The translations under genes were made by a program, and so were the position numbers. This document shows, in pieces, positions 32,488 through 41,284 of a stretch of DNA of 64,000 nucleotides; the stretch's first letter is position 1, and each line of letters opens with the position of its first letter. Source of the stretch: Bradyrhizobium sp. CCGB12. GTDB taxonomy: Bacteria > Pseudomonadota > Alphaproteobacteria > Rhizobiales > Xanthobacteraceae. The DNA is taken from assembly GCF_024199845.1 (NCBI RefSeq), contig NZ_JANADO010000001.1, positions 5,208,001-5,272,000 of the forward strand. The letters run 5' to 3'. A model generated the notes under the pieces. It saw nothing but the letters and a program-made list of their open reading frames with translations, was not told the origin of the DNA and ran no database searches.

Positions 32488-33477
32488 CTATAGCTCGCCG
32501 AACACGCTCACGCGCATCCAGTCCCGGCAGGCCGCGGGCGGCAGGCCGGCGCCCAGCAGGATCCCGAGCTTTGCCAAGGCGACCTCGCGCGTCATGCCGC
32601 CGCCGCTCACGACGCCGGCCGTCTTCAGCCGGTGGTCCGTCGCATAGTGGCCGAACGCCACCGCGCCCTCGGGACACTGGCTGATCGCAACGACGACCAT
32701 GTTGCGAGAACGCGCCAATTCGAGAGCGGCGATGAAACGCGGGTCCGCGACCGGAGCCGTTCCCGACCCGTAACACTCCAGCACGCAGCCGGGCACACCG
32801 GCAGCCGCGAGCGCCGCGAGAGCCGTTGGCTCGAAGCCGGGATGGAGCGGCAACACGGCGACGCGGGCCGGCGCGACCAGTTCGCGATAGCTCCAGGGCG
32901 GCAGAGCGGGCGCGGACCGATCCATCGTCGGCCGCAGAGTTCGCGTGAATGCATCGGCGGTCTGCGTCCGCCATTTGCTGCAGTGGACGGCCGGGATCTG
33001 CCGGCCCGCAAAGTAGACGGTGGTCCCTGCCGGCGGACCGCTTGTCAGCAGGTCCAACGCGCCCGATAGATTGTCCCAACCATCGCTGCCGACGTCGCCG
33101 ATCGGATGCATGGCGCCGGTCAGTACGACCGGCACGGGCAAGCCGAACAGCAGGAACGCGAGACCAGCCGCCGTATAGGCCATTGTGTCGGTGCCATGGA
33201 GAATCAAGACACCGCTGCAATCGTCATCCTCGACGAGCGATACCACCGCGGCCGCAATGCGCACCCAGAACTCGGGCTCCGCATTGGCGCTGTCGATCAG
33301 CGGCGCCAGCTCGACGAACGGCCCGACATCATGCCGCCCCTGTGCGCACAACGCTTCGCGCAGGCGCATCGCAAGGCCGGACGCCGGTGCCAGTCCGTCA
33401 TCGCCGCCGTGCATGCCGATCGTGCCGCCGGTGATCACGACCCCAAGCCTGCCATTTGGCCTGCCGCTCGGCTTCAT
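32488..33477 (-). CDS. Asparaginase (type I/II fold)
   Basis: Start at 33477 overlaps the racemase stop in an ATGA. The 329-residue protein has both asparaginase signatures: VVITGGTIGMHGGDDGL with the nucleophilic threonine near the N-terminus, and VLILHGTDTMAYTAAGLAFLL about residues 90-110. No signal peptide is present, so it is probably cytosolic. It converts L-asparagine (or a related amide) to aspartate and ammonia. Coupling to an Asp/Glu racemase gene suggests that D/L-aspartate or an aspartyl derivative is processed. A fragment with the same C-terminus is present at 23217-23365. Confidence 0.9.
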   Translation of the reverse strand: MKPSGRPNGRLGVVITGGTIGMHGGDDGLAPASGLAMRLREALCAQGRHDVGPFVELAPLIDSANAEPEFWVRIAAAVVSLVEDDDCSGVLILHGTDTMAYTAAGLAFLLFGLPVPVVLTGAMHPIGDVGSDGWDNLSGALDLLTSGPPAGTTVYFAGRQIPAVHCSKWRTQTADAFTRTLRPTMDRSAPALPPWSYRELVAPARVAVLPLHPGFEPTALAALAAAGVPGCVLECYGSGTAPVADPRFIAALELARSRNMVVVAISQCPEGAVAFGHYATDHRLKTAGVVSGGGMTREVALAKLGILLGAGLPPAACRDWMRVSVFGEL

Positions 33478-34262
33478 GAGCCGTCCGACGCCGCCGCAAG
33501 TCCGGTGCAATCCACCAGCGCCTCGGCAACGAGCTGGGTCACGTCGACCAGGTGCTTGGTCGTCGCCACGTCCGCGATCAGCGGCAGTTCGGTGCAGGCG
33601 AGCAGCACGGTGTCCGATCGGACCCGCTCGAGCAGGCGCGCAAATCGAACGCGCAACGGCGGATGTTCGGCGCCGTATTGCTTGACGTCATAGATGAGCT
33701 GGTGGAGCGCCATGCGCCCGTCCTCGTCCAGCGGCTCGAAATCAACCACGCTGCGCAAGGACCGATAGGGTGACCACGCTCCCAGCTCGGCGACCGTGCG
33801 TGCGCCCAGCAGGCACACCCGCGTCTCGCCACGTCGGCGGAGATGAGTGCCGAGCACGTCCGCGAACGAGATCAGGCGCGCCGTCAGGCCGAGCTCGTTC
33901 AGGCGCGGAGCGAACACATTCAGCGTGTTGCAGGCGATGGCGTAGGCGGCAACCCGCCCCTCGAGCGCCTCGGCATCCGCCCGCAGCGCGGTCCACACCT
34001 CCGGCTCGGTGCGATCGAGCTCCATGGACAGGCCAAGCTCGGGATCGGAGATGATGTCGACCGCCGGCGCGTCGGTGTCGTGACGAAACTGCGAGCCCAT
34101 CCGGCGGCGATTCTCCCGGAGCACCTTCGTCCACAGGTCCAGCCCGGCTTCGGGGCCCGAGCCGGTGATGATCCCGATTCGGGGCCTGGCAACATAGCCC
34201 GCAAGAGCGATGTTCGAAGCCTTGGGATGAGAATCCGGATTCTGCGAAGCGAACGAGTTCAT
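33474..34262 (-). CDS. Aspartate/glutamate racemase family protein
   Basis: Start at 34262 (MNSFASQNPDSH) was preferred; the open frame extends 22 codons further. The protein has 262 residues. The two catalytic cysteines lie in AIACNTLNVFAP and VLLACTELPLIADV, and the N-terminal PRIGIITGSGPEAGLDLW is the family start. These enzymes interconvert D- and L-aspartate or glutamate without a cofactor. Its last bases overlap the asparaginase start (ATGA), so the pair is translationally coupled. A strong stem-loop separates it from the upstream XRE regulator gene. Confidence 0.88.
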   Translation of the reverse strand: MNSFASQNPDSHPKASNIALAGYVARPRIGIITGSGPEAGLDLWTKVLRENRRRMGSQFRHDTDAPAVDIISDPELGLSMELDRTEPEVWTALRADAEALEGRVAAYAIACNTLNVFAPRLNELGLTARLISFADVLGTHLRRRGETRVCLLGARTVAELGAWSPYRSLRSVVDFEPLDEDGRMALHQLIYDVKQYGAEHPPLRVRFARLLERVRSDTVLLACTELPLIADVATTKHLVDVTQLVAEALVDCTGLAAASDGS

Positions 34263-34324
34263 GACGACAGGCACCGTTGAAGACGCGGCCGGTTTTGCCG
34301 CGCGCTCAACCGCCGTGCAATTTC

Positions 34325-34353
34325 GCAAGTCGCGCCTCGATGGCGCGACTTGC
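34325..34353 (-). terminator. Stem-loop between XRE regulator and racemase genes
   Basis: GCAAGTCGCGC (34325-34335) and GCGCGACTTGC (34343-34353) form a perfect 11-bp stem with a 7-base loop in the gap after the regulator stop. It is terminator-like without a T-run, so the racemase/asparaginase pair may have its own promoter or be attenuated. Confidence 0.5.
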
Positions 34354-34385
34354 CCGGAGCAACTGGCGCAATCTGTCGCTCGCGC

Positions 34386-35201
34386 TCAGGGCACGAAGAA
34401 CAGACCTTGATCGAACCGGGTTTCCTGTAGACGCCGCCTGACATCCGCATTGATCTGATCGTCATCGGGGGCAAACAGACCGAGCTGGCGGTAGCACCTG
34501 ATGCGGGGCACCTGCACCCCCAAATACTCCCAGACGACGCGCGTACAACAGGGAGCGCGCTGATCGGCCGCGCTGACGCCGAGCTTCAATCCGTTCAGGC
34601 GGACGATCCGGTTCTTGAAGCTCGGAATCAGGACCGTTTGCGTGATTTCGTTGGAGGTGAGCGATTCGTAGTCGAGCACGAAGATGCGTTCCTGCAGGTA
34701 GAACGCCGTGCCCAGATAGCGGCACTGCACGTGCCGGGTCGGCGCGCTGGGATCGTGCAATCTCTCGATCCGTTCGCAGACGACATGCCCGCCCTCGTCG
34801 CGCAGATGCACCAGCGACCGCAGGATGCGTCCGGGCGAGGACATGGAATGGTAATATTCGAAGTAGTAGCCCACATACTTCTTCAATGCGTCCGACGAGC
34901 GGCGGCGCAACTCCTCCATATGCTTGAGTGGCGGCGCGGCCGGGACGGCCTGGCTCGACGAGCCGGGACGCACGCCGATGATGCGGGCGAACTCCTCATG
35001 GGGCCGCACGATCTCGCTCTCGTCGATCCCAAAGAAGTCGCAGATGCGCTTGAGATTGTGCGCGGTCGGCGCGGTCTGGCCGCTGAGATATTTATTGAAC
35101 TGCGCGCGATTGATCTTGAGCCGGCGACAGACCTCGGCAATGGACCGGTAGTGGTTGCAGAGCAACTTCAGATTGCCAGGAAAGTTTGCATTGGTGTGCA
35201 T
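34386..35201 (-). CDS. XRE-type helix-turn-helix transcriptional regulator
   Basis: The 271-residue protein starts with a Cro/C1-type domain (NLKLLCNHYRSIAEVCRRLKINRAQFNKYLSGQTAPTAHNLKRICDFFGIDESEI). About 190 residues follow with no domain I can name (LKKYVGYYFEYYHSMSSPGRILRSLVHLRDEGGHVVCERIERLH..., GTAFYLQERIFVLDYESLTSNEITQTVLIPS). The second part is probably the effector-sensing module. It is divergent from an MFS transporter gene with 139 bases between starts, where a perfect palindrome GCCAATTGGC lies at 35225-35234. It likely controls both the transporter/MlrC unit and the racemase/asparaginase unit. Confidence 0.83.
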   Translation of the reverse strand: MHTNANFPGNLKLLCNHYRSIAEVCRRLKINRAQFNKYLSGQTAPTAHNLKRICDFFGIDESEIVRPHEEFARIIGVRPGSSSQAVPAAPPLKHMEELRRRSSDALKKYVGYYFEYYHSMSSPGRILRSLVHLRDEGGHVVCERIERLHDPSAPTRHVQCRYLGTAFYLQERIFVLDYESLTSNEITQTVLIPSFKNRIVRLNGLKLGVSAADQRAPCCTRVVWEYLGVQVPRIRCYRQLGLFAPDDDQINADVRRRLQETRFDQGLFFVP

Positions 35202-35340
35202 CTGATGCCCCGACCCCGTCTCTTGCCAATTGGCGCATTGGTCGCGTCAGGTTGCACCATTCGTCAACCACTTGCAAAATTGCGCGCTCCGAGACCCCTG
35301 CTCAGTATCTGGCACCTCCGATCAAAGATCAGGGCGCGCC

Positions 35341-36714
35341 ATGACCAAGCAATCTCATTCAAGTGCTTTCCAAGCCACGCATCCCTCGCAAGCCACGCAT
35401 CCCGCTAACGATGCATTGTACAAGAAGGTGGGATGGCGGCTGCTTCCCCTGCTGATGGTGTCCTACATGGTCGCCTATGTCGATCGTGTCAATATCGGCT
35501 ATGCCAAGCTTCAGATGGCCGAGCTCCCGTCGTTCGACGACGCCGTGTACGGTTTCGGAGCCGGACTGTTCTTCGTCGGATACGTCATGTTCGAGGTGCC
35601 CAGCAACATGCTGATGCAGCGAATCGGAGCCCGCAAGACTCTGCTGCGCATCATGTTCATATGGGGCCTCGTCGCGGCCGGGATGATGTTCGTCCAGACG
35701 CCCATGCAATTCTACGTCATGCGTTTCCTGCTCGGCGTTTTCGAAGCCGGCTTCCTGCCTGGCGTCGTGCTCTATCTGACCTATTGGTATCCCGAGCCGC
35801 GCCGGGGACAGGTGCTGGCGATCCTCATGGCCGCCGTGGTCGGCGCCGGCGTCATCGCGGGACCGGCATCCGGCGCCATCATGAAATATTTGAACGGCGT
35901 CGGCGGCCTGTCCGGCTGGCAATGGCTGTTTCTGACCCAGGGCCTGCCCGCCAGCCTCCTCGGCATCACTGCCTATCTCTGGCTGCAGGATCGCCCGGAA
36001 GACGCCCACTGGCTGACGAGCGAGGAGAAGCAGCGCCTCAAGGCGGACATCGAACATCACCGGCCGACCACGACGGCTTCGAGCGGCGCGCTCAAGGCAT
36101 TGTTCCGCGACTGGCGCGTCTATGCGCTCGCGTTGTCGGACTTTCTCCTCATCGCGGCGAACTATGCACTGGTGTTCTGGATTCCCAGCCTGATCAAGGG
36201 CTGGGGCGTCGAGGACCTATTCTTGGTGGGGGTTTGCGCGGCGATCCCGCAAGCCGTCGGCATCACCGCAATGATCTTCGTGGGCCGGCATTCCGACCGG
36301 ACGCGCGAACGCCGGTGGCACTACGCTGCCAGCGCCTTTGTCGCAGCGGCAGGGCTCGGGATCTGCATTCTCACGCAGGGCAATTTCGTGGGCTCTCTCG
36401 CCGGCCTCTGCGTGACCATGCTCGGTCTTGCGTCGGCGCTCCCCCTGTTCCTGACCGTCGTCACCGAGTATCTGGCAAAGCCTGTCGCCGCCACGGGCAT
36501 CGCCTTCATCAACAGCCTTGCGCTCTTGGGAGGCGTCGTGAGCCCGGTCATGATGGCGCAGATCAACAGTCGCACCGGCGATGTCGCGATGTCGATGTAC
36601 TTCGTCGCGGGGCTCTTCGCGCTGGCCGGCGTCGTGATGCTGGTCGCGCTGCGTCCCGCGCCGGCCGATGTGCCTCAGTTTCAGACCGAGGCCGAGGCAA
36701 GCGCGGAAGCCTAG
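35341..36714 (+). CDS. MFS transporter, anion:cation symporter type
   Basis: Start at 35341 (MTKQSHSSAFQ). The 457-residue protein has twelve predicted membrane segments. The N-terminal block (WRLLPLLMVSYMVAYVDRVNIGYAKLQM) and the loop GARKTLLRIMFIWG are typical of the ACS/phthalate permease group. Members take up organic acids such as phthalate, tartrate, glucarate or allantoate derivatives with protons. It is followed after 93 bases by the MlrC-like gene on the same strand and is divergent from the XRE regulator. The substrate is probably the anionic compound that MlrC, racemase and asparaginase process. Confidence 0.9.
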   Translation: MTKQSHSSAFQATHPSQATHPANDALYKKVGWRLLPLLMVSYMVAYVDRVNIGYAKLQMAELPSFDDAVYGFGAGLFFVGYVMFEVPSNMLMQRIGARKTLLRIMFIWGLVAAGMMFVQTPMQFYVMRFLLGVFEAGFLPGVVLYLTYWYPEPRRGQVLAILMAAVVGAGVIAGPASGAIMKYLNGVGGLSGWQWLFLTQGLPASLLGITAYLWLQDRPEDAHWLTSEEKQRLKADIEHHRPTTTASSGALKALFRDWRVYALALSDFLLIAANYALVFWIPSLIKGWGVEDLFLVGVCAAIPQAVGITAMIFVGRHSDRTRERRWHYAASAFVAAAGLGICILTQGNFVGSLAGLCVTMLGLASALPLFLTVVTEYLAKPVAATGIAFINSLALLGGVVSPVMMAQINSRTGDVAMSMYFVAGLFALAGVVMLVALRPAPADVPQFQTEAEASAEA

Positions 36715-36807
36715 TCCGACGAGACGAAACACAAACGCGAGTTGGCAGCCGATCGCTTCCAACTCCCCGATCGATCAGCTACGGCCTCTCTCGAGCGCCT
36801 TCGGTGG

Positions 36808-38262
36808 ATGACCATGCGAATATTCACGGCCTTGTTCGGCACGGAAACAAACACGTTCTCGCCGCTTCCGACCTCGATCGACCAGTTCATGCCAAACGAA
36901 CTGCCGGCGAGCGACGGCAAGCCTTTCGAGTATCATCTGTTCGGCATGGTGCTTCGCGCTCTCCGCGAACGCGCGCTGGTCGAGCCCCTGGACATCGTGC
37001 AGGGGCGAGGCGGCTTCGCCGAGCCCAACGGCATGACGACCAGGACGGCCTACGAGACGCTGCGGGACCGCCTGCTGGAGGATCTGCGCGCCGCGATGCC
37101 GGTGGATGTCGTCGCGCTCGCCATGCACGGGGCGATGATCGCCGACGGCTACGAGGATGCCGAAGGCGATCTGATCGACGAGGTTCGCCGGATCGTCGGG
37201 CCCGACGTGATCATCGGCGTCGAGCTCGACCTGCATGGCTTCCTGTCACGCAGGAAGTACGAGAACGCCGACATCCTGATCTTCTTCAAGGAGTATCCTC
37301 ATCTGGATATCCTCGATCGTGCCAGGGAATTGGTCGATCTCTGCCTGCACGCGGCGCGCAGGGAGATCAAGCCGGTGATGTCCATCGTCCCCTGCAACAT
37401 GATCGCGCAGTTCATGACGTTGCGCGAGCCGATGAGCTCGTTCGTACGGCGCATGAAAGAGCTCGAAGGCACGGACGGCGTCCTCTCGATCTCGTTCGTC
37501 CACGGCTTCGCCTGGGGCGACTGCTCCGAACTCGGATCGAAGATGCTGGTCATCACGGACGGACGAAAGAGCCTGGGCGATGCACTGGCCGCACAGCTCC
37601 GCGACGAGCTGTTCGGCATTCGCGACCGGTGCTTCGCGCAGTATCTGGGCATCGAGGCCGCGCTCGACGAGGCGACAGGGAGTTCAGCCCATCCGATCGT
37701 GCTCGCCGATGTCGCCGACAACACGGGCGGCGGGGCGGCCGGCGATTCCACGTTCGTCCTCGCGGCGATGCTGAGGCGCGGCGTCACGGACGCCTGCATC
37801 GGCCCATTCTACGATCCTGGAGCTCTCGCGATCTGCTATTCGGCAGGCGTCGGCGCCAGACTTCCGCTGCGCCTCGGCGGAAAACACTCGCCGGCATCGG
37901 GCCAGCCACTCGACGTCGAAGCCCGCGTGCTGAGCTGTGCATCGTCGCCGGACATGCTGAACTGCTTCGGTTCCGGAGGCAAAACTCCGATGGGCCGCGC
38001 GGTCAACATCGACGTCGCCGGCATCGAGGTCGTGCTGGTAGAGAAGCGCATCCAGGCGCTCGGTGACCTCTTCACCCCGATGGGGCTCGATTGGAGGTCG
38101 CGCAAGATCGTCGTGGTGAAATCGGCGAACCATTTCTATGCGGCCTATGCGCCATCCGCAGCCAAGGTGCTCTTCGTCGACTCGCCCGGGGGCGCCAGCA
38201 TGAACTGGAAGGAGCTGGAATACCGACACCGGCCGCGCAACCTCTGGCCGATGGACAATTGA
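36808..38262 (+). CDS. M81 family metallopeptidase (MlrC-like)
   Basis: The 484-residue protein starts MTMRIFTALFGTETNTFSPLPTSI, the conserved MlrC opening. It contains AMHGAMIADGYEDAEGDL, GVELDLHGFLS and ADVADNTGGGAAGDST, blocks with the histidines and aspartates that coordinate zinc in MlrC. MlrC itself hydrolyses linearised microcystin in sphingomonads; most relatives have unknown peptide or amide substrates. There is no signal peptide. Its partners here are an MFS transporter and, divergently, an XRE regulator with Asp/Glu racemase and asparaginase. No MlrA or MlrB homologue is in the window. Confidence 0.88.
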   Translation: MTMRIFTALFGTETNTFSPLPTSIDQFMPNELPASDGKPFEYHLFGMVLRALRERALVEPLDIVQGRGGFAEPNGMTTRTAYETLRDRLLEDLRAAMPVDVVALAMHGAMIADGYEDAEGDLIDEVRRIVGPDVIIGVELDLHGFLSRRKYENADILIFFKEYPHLDILDRARELVDLCLHAARREIKPVMSIVPCNMIAQFMTLREPMSSFVRRMKELEGTDGVLSISFVHGFAWGDCSELGSKMLVITDGRKSLGDALAAQLRDELFGIRDRCFAQYLGIEAALDEATGSSAHPIVLADVADNTGGGAAGDSTFVLAAMLRRGVTDACIGPFYDPGALAICYSAGVGARLPLRLGGKHSPASGQPLDVEARVLSCASSPDMLNCFGSGGKTPMGRAVNIDVAGIEVVLVEKRIQALGDLFTPMGLDWRSRKIVVVKSANHFYAAYAPSAAKVLFVDSPGGASMNWKELEYRHRPRNLWPMDN

Positions 38263-38346
38263 AGCGGAATACGCGCACCGCAAACGGATGACGTCAATTG
38301 CGGCTATAGTCGTGCCATCCTGCTACTCAGGTGTCGAGATCTACGG

Positions 38347-39093
38347 CTATTCAAGATGGGATCCCGAAAATCCAAGGACGTAGTAGTATCTGCTGACATA
38401 GGCGATTGCATCGTGCGTCCTTGCCGTTTCGTCAAAGCCGCTATTCAGAAGTGACGCTGATGAGTGCTGCACTGCGGCGGCGGACCGCAGAGGAAATTCA
38501 ATCTCAATTTTGCCAACAATAGCATCAGCGACGATCAGTCGTCGCGATCGCGCCGATCCAGCGCCGGAGCAAAGAACCGATGCGCTTTCCTTATACCTAA
38601 CTCCCTCAAAGTCACCCTGCTTTTTTATGTTGGTCAACAGCACTCTGCTTGGTTCTGATTGAGGAGTGACCTCAAAGCCAAGCAGTTCCTGCAACGTCTC
38701 TCTTCCACGAGCCTTTGATAGGGGATATTCGAGTTTACCGAGATCAGCGACATCAAAATGCGAGACTTGCTTCCTCACGACTTCTGCAGGCCGAATGCAA
38801 AGATCCGCTTGCTCAATCGTCAGGAGTTGGGGAGCAAGCTTACTTCCTTCTGAGCCGGGGGCAGAATTCACTGCAATGAGGATCGGCGAAGATGCAGCTC
38901 CCCAATCATTCGTTGATCGACAAGCAGGGAAGGAATTCTCGCACCGCAGAGGACGAAACGGTAGAAGAACATGGCTTACTGCAAATCGTCGCGCGATGTC
39001 TTGAGCAATAGTTTTGGACTGAGCATGCGCCGGCGACGATATAAAATGCATCGCAGCGGCAAGAAGGATAGACCACTGCGTCAGCTTTGACAT
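38347..39093 (-). CDS. Secreted hypothetical protein, third gene of an unrecognised operon
   Basis: The 248-residue protein has a clean signal peptide (MSKLTQWSILLAAAMHFISSPAHAQ). The mature part has four or more cysteines (PLRCENSFPACRSTNDWG, ADLCIRP, SVLCSGAG) and a mixed alpha/beta look, with no family I can name. It starts 3 bases after the stop of the preceding secreted protein gene. Codon use and base composition are more AT-rich than in the flanking MlrC and cyclase genes. It is possibly part of a horizontally acquired envelope-protein module. Confidence 0.65.
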   Translation of the reverse strand: MSKLTQWSILLAAAMHFISSPAHAQSKTIAQDIARRFAVSHVLLPFRPLRCENSFPACRSTNDWGAASSPILIAVNSAPGSEGSKLAPQLLTIEQADLCIRPAEVVRKQVSHFDVADLGKLEYPLSKARGRETLQELLGFEVTPQSEPSRVLLTNIKKQGDFEGVRYKESASVLCSGAGSARSRRLIVADAIVGKIEIEFPLRSAAAVQHSSASLLNSGFDETARTHDAIAYVSRYYYVLGFSGSHLE

Positions 39094-39096
39094 CGA

Positions 39097-39846
39097 CTAA
39101 ATTTCATTTGCTATGACGGCAAGCAAGACAGATTTCGCATTTCTACGAAAGCTGTTCGACCTCTCGATATGGAATCGAGCGGCGTCCGTACCCAATCTGC
39201 CGCCTGAGGCGTATTCAATATCGAGATCAATATCTCCGACATAGGCTCGCGCGACCTGCTTCAAATTCGATCGACCGCCCAGGAGTGCGAAACAGCCATT
39301 GCGTTTTATTTCCTCCTTCGCATCATATAATTGGGACTGATCAAGCGTGTACGATCGTATGTTCTTCAATCGAAACGTTACGCGCTTGAGTCGCCCAATC
39401 TCATTTTCAGCCAACATTGAATAGGATTGGCGCAATGCAGATCGATTGGCCCATGTTTGCGGATCGAACGAAAGCGTCTGATCCATTATGTAATCGTCAA
39501 TGATGTCCTTGTGCTTCTCCAATGCAATTTGGCGGAGCTTGAAGCGATGCTGCGGACAAAACCGAATATCTTGGTGAACGGTATTCCAACGATCGGCAAG
39601 TCCTCGAACCAGATCGCGATCATTCTCAACAAGAGGTGCGACCAAAGTGCCAGGGACATACGCGTAGTTGTTGCGCGCGTACCTTCTGCCATCACCCGGC
39701 AATGAAGCTACGGGATCGAGAACGGTTGACCGTGGGCCGAACTCACGGAAGGCGATAGACCGCAGAGTGGGTTGTCGGGTGCAGTTTCCAACAAACGCTG
39801 CCACAAGAATCGCAGCGAGGGCCCTGCAATAGCGGTAAGCGATCAT
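39097..39846 (-). CDS. Secreted or lipoprotein-like hypothetical protein
   Basis: The 249-residue protein starts with a short hydrophobic export segment and a cysteine (MIAYRYCRALAAILVAAFVGNC). The VGNC end is an imperfect lipobox, so lipidation is possible but not certain. The rest is charged and mixed in structure (RFCPQHRFKLRQIALEKHKDIIDDYI, then VTFRLKNIRSYTLDQSQLYDAKEEIKRNGC, then VGDIDLDIEYASGGRLG). The last part reads like a beta-rich domain. I do not recognise a family. Its start overlaps the stop of the upstream gene by four bases, and the next gene begins 3 bases after its stop. Confidence 0.65.
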   Translation of the reverse strand: MIAYRYCRALAAILVAAFVGNCTRQPTLRSIAFREFGPRSTVLDPVASLPGDGRRYARNNYAYVPGTLVAPLVENDRDLVRGLADRWNTVHQDIRFCPQHRFKLRQIALEKHKDIIDDYIMDQTLSFDPQTWANRSALRQSYSMLAENEIGRLKRVTFRLKNIRSYTLDQSQLYDAKEEIKRNGCFALLGGRSNLKQVARAYVGDIDLDIEYASGGRLGTDAARFHIERSNSFRRNAKSVLLAVIANEI

Positions 39847-41009
39847 CGGGCCCTCGCTTGCCGCTCGCTTTTTACCGCCTTGGTAAGACCGACCACAGAA
39901 AGACTGCCGCTCCCTTTCGGCGTCAGATTGACCCCCACAACGGCGTTTGGAGCTGATTCATAGATTGCATACTTGTAGCATTTGTCTGGATCAGCGGTAT
40001 CGTTCTTGGGTTTTGACTCCGCCGGTGCTGCCGCAGCCGCCGCCGCCGCCGCGCCGGGTTGCGTTCCACTCCCTCCCAGAACGGCCACGACCGCGGCTGC
40101 AGCGGCGGCACCGGCTGCAGCCGCGATCGCTTGATTGGTCGACGGTGAGGTAGCCGCCGATGGTGAGTTGGCCACGGGCGTAGCAGCCCGTGCCGGACTT
40201 GGAGCGACAGCTGGAGACGATCCGGTTGACCTTGCTCCAGGCGCGCCAGCGCCAGCTGCAACCGGGCTGTCCCCTTTGCAAGGGGTTTCCGCTACGCCAC
40301 TTAACTCACTCTGATAGTGCGCTTCGAAATTTGCCTGGAGCGCTCCCAAGTTTGCATTAACAATGGATCCGCGAACCTCGCGGTTGAAATAGACGCCGAG
40401 TTTGACTTGGCCAGTGCATATCCGCCAAATCATCTGAGACTGAGTAGATTTCAAACTGTCGCTACATTCTGCCCCCCTATCAAGCATGGCGCCGATGGAT
40501 GCCTTTTGATCTCCTGTGTCCAAATCAACCGACTGGATGTCCGAGATTCCAAATGCGACGGCATCAACGTAAGACCAGGAAGCGTCAACCAGCTTGAAAA
40601 TCTTTTCGAGCTCAACTTTTGCGGATCCGCCGATATCGAGCTTTTTCTGCCGAAAGGGCACATTGCCATGTTGTTGATAGTCCGCGGCATCGGGAAGCTT
40701 GAAGGCTGCCTTTGGCGTACACCAAGGCTTGTTGTCGTTTTTCGTGACAATCTCTTTCGGGAAGTTGCTGTTGACCGTTGCGCTATAGACTAAGCTTAGT
40801 TCGGAGACGGCCCCGATCCTGTTTGCGCTTTTAATTGTCTGAGTTGCAGTCGGCAGGATCATACTGCATTTCGTTATGCGCCCAAGCATCGTCGCGAAAG
40901 CTTCCTGCGCGTCCGAATCTCCCGGTTCGGCAAAAGCCGCCCACGGCGCCAAGGATGTCAAAGACATGACTGCAATGATGAAACGCCGGCCTAACGCTGT
41001 GTGAATCAT
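39843..41009 (-). CDS. Large secreted hypothetical protein with Ala/Pro-rich linker, first gene of an operon
   Basis: Start at 41009 (MIHTALGRRFIIAVMSLTSLAPWAAFAEPGDSD) has GGGGG upstream and gives a signal peptide. The 388-residue product has an N-terminal domain of about 215 residues with several cysteines (ITKCSMILPTATQTIKSANRIGAVSELSLVY, then RGAECSDSLKSTQSQMIWRICTGQVKLGVYF). A low-complexity Ala/Pro/Ser linker follows (about 225-320, including an eight-alanine run), then a small C-terminal domain (CYKYAIYESAPNAVVGVNLTPKGSGSLSVVG). No family was recognised. Genes two and three follow with an overlap and a 3-base gap. The function is unknown; envelope location is likely. Confidence 0.65.
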   Translation of the reverse strand: MIHTALGRRFIIAVMSLTSLAPWAAFAEPGDSDAQEAFATMLGRITKCSMILPTATQTIKSANRIGAVSELSLVYSATVNSNFPKEIVTKNDNKPWCTPKAAFKLPDAADYQQHGNVPFRQKKLDIGGSAKVELEKIFKLVDASWSYVDAVAFGISDIQSVDLDTGDQKASIGAMLDRGAECSDSLKSTQSQMIWRICTGQVKLGVYFNREVRGSIVNANLGALQANFEAHYQSELSGVAETPCKGDSPVAAGAGAPGARSTGSSPAVAPSPARAATPVANSPSAATSPSTNQAIAAAAGAAAAAAVVAVLGGSGTQPGAAAAAAAAAPAESKPKNDTADPDKCYKYAIYESAPNAVVGVNLTPKGSGSLSVVGLTKAVKSERQARAR

Positions 41010-41284
41010 GGATGCCCCCAAATAGCGCTTTAAGAATGCCTATATTGGTGCACGAAACTTTGCGGCGCACAACCCTTAGCTTAGTTCGCCGGGCGGCACC
41101 AAGCCAGATACCTGTGCAAAGGGGCCGTTATCGCGACGAACTGCCGTCGTGTTCAACGAGGCAAGCCCCGCCAAGGCCGCAACGATCGGAGCGAAAGGAA
41201 GTTTGAATAGTCGAGGCGGGACGAGTGCGAGTGAATGGAGAAAACGGAGCGACCAACGCTCCCGGTTCATTCCGGCAGTGTGCC

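Noticed and set aside
35433..38066. An 877-codon plus-strand frame
   Set aside because: It is an arginine-rich shadow of the MFS and MlrC genes, in a different frame, without any domain.
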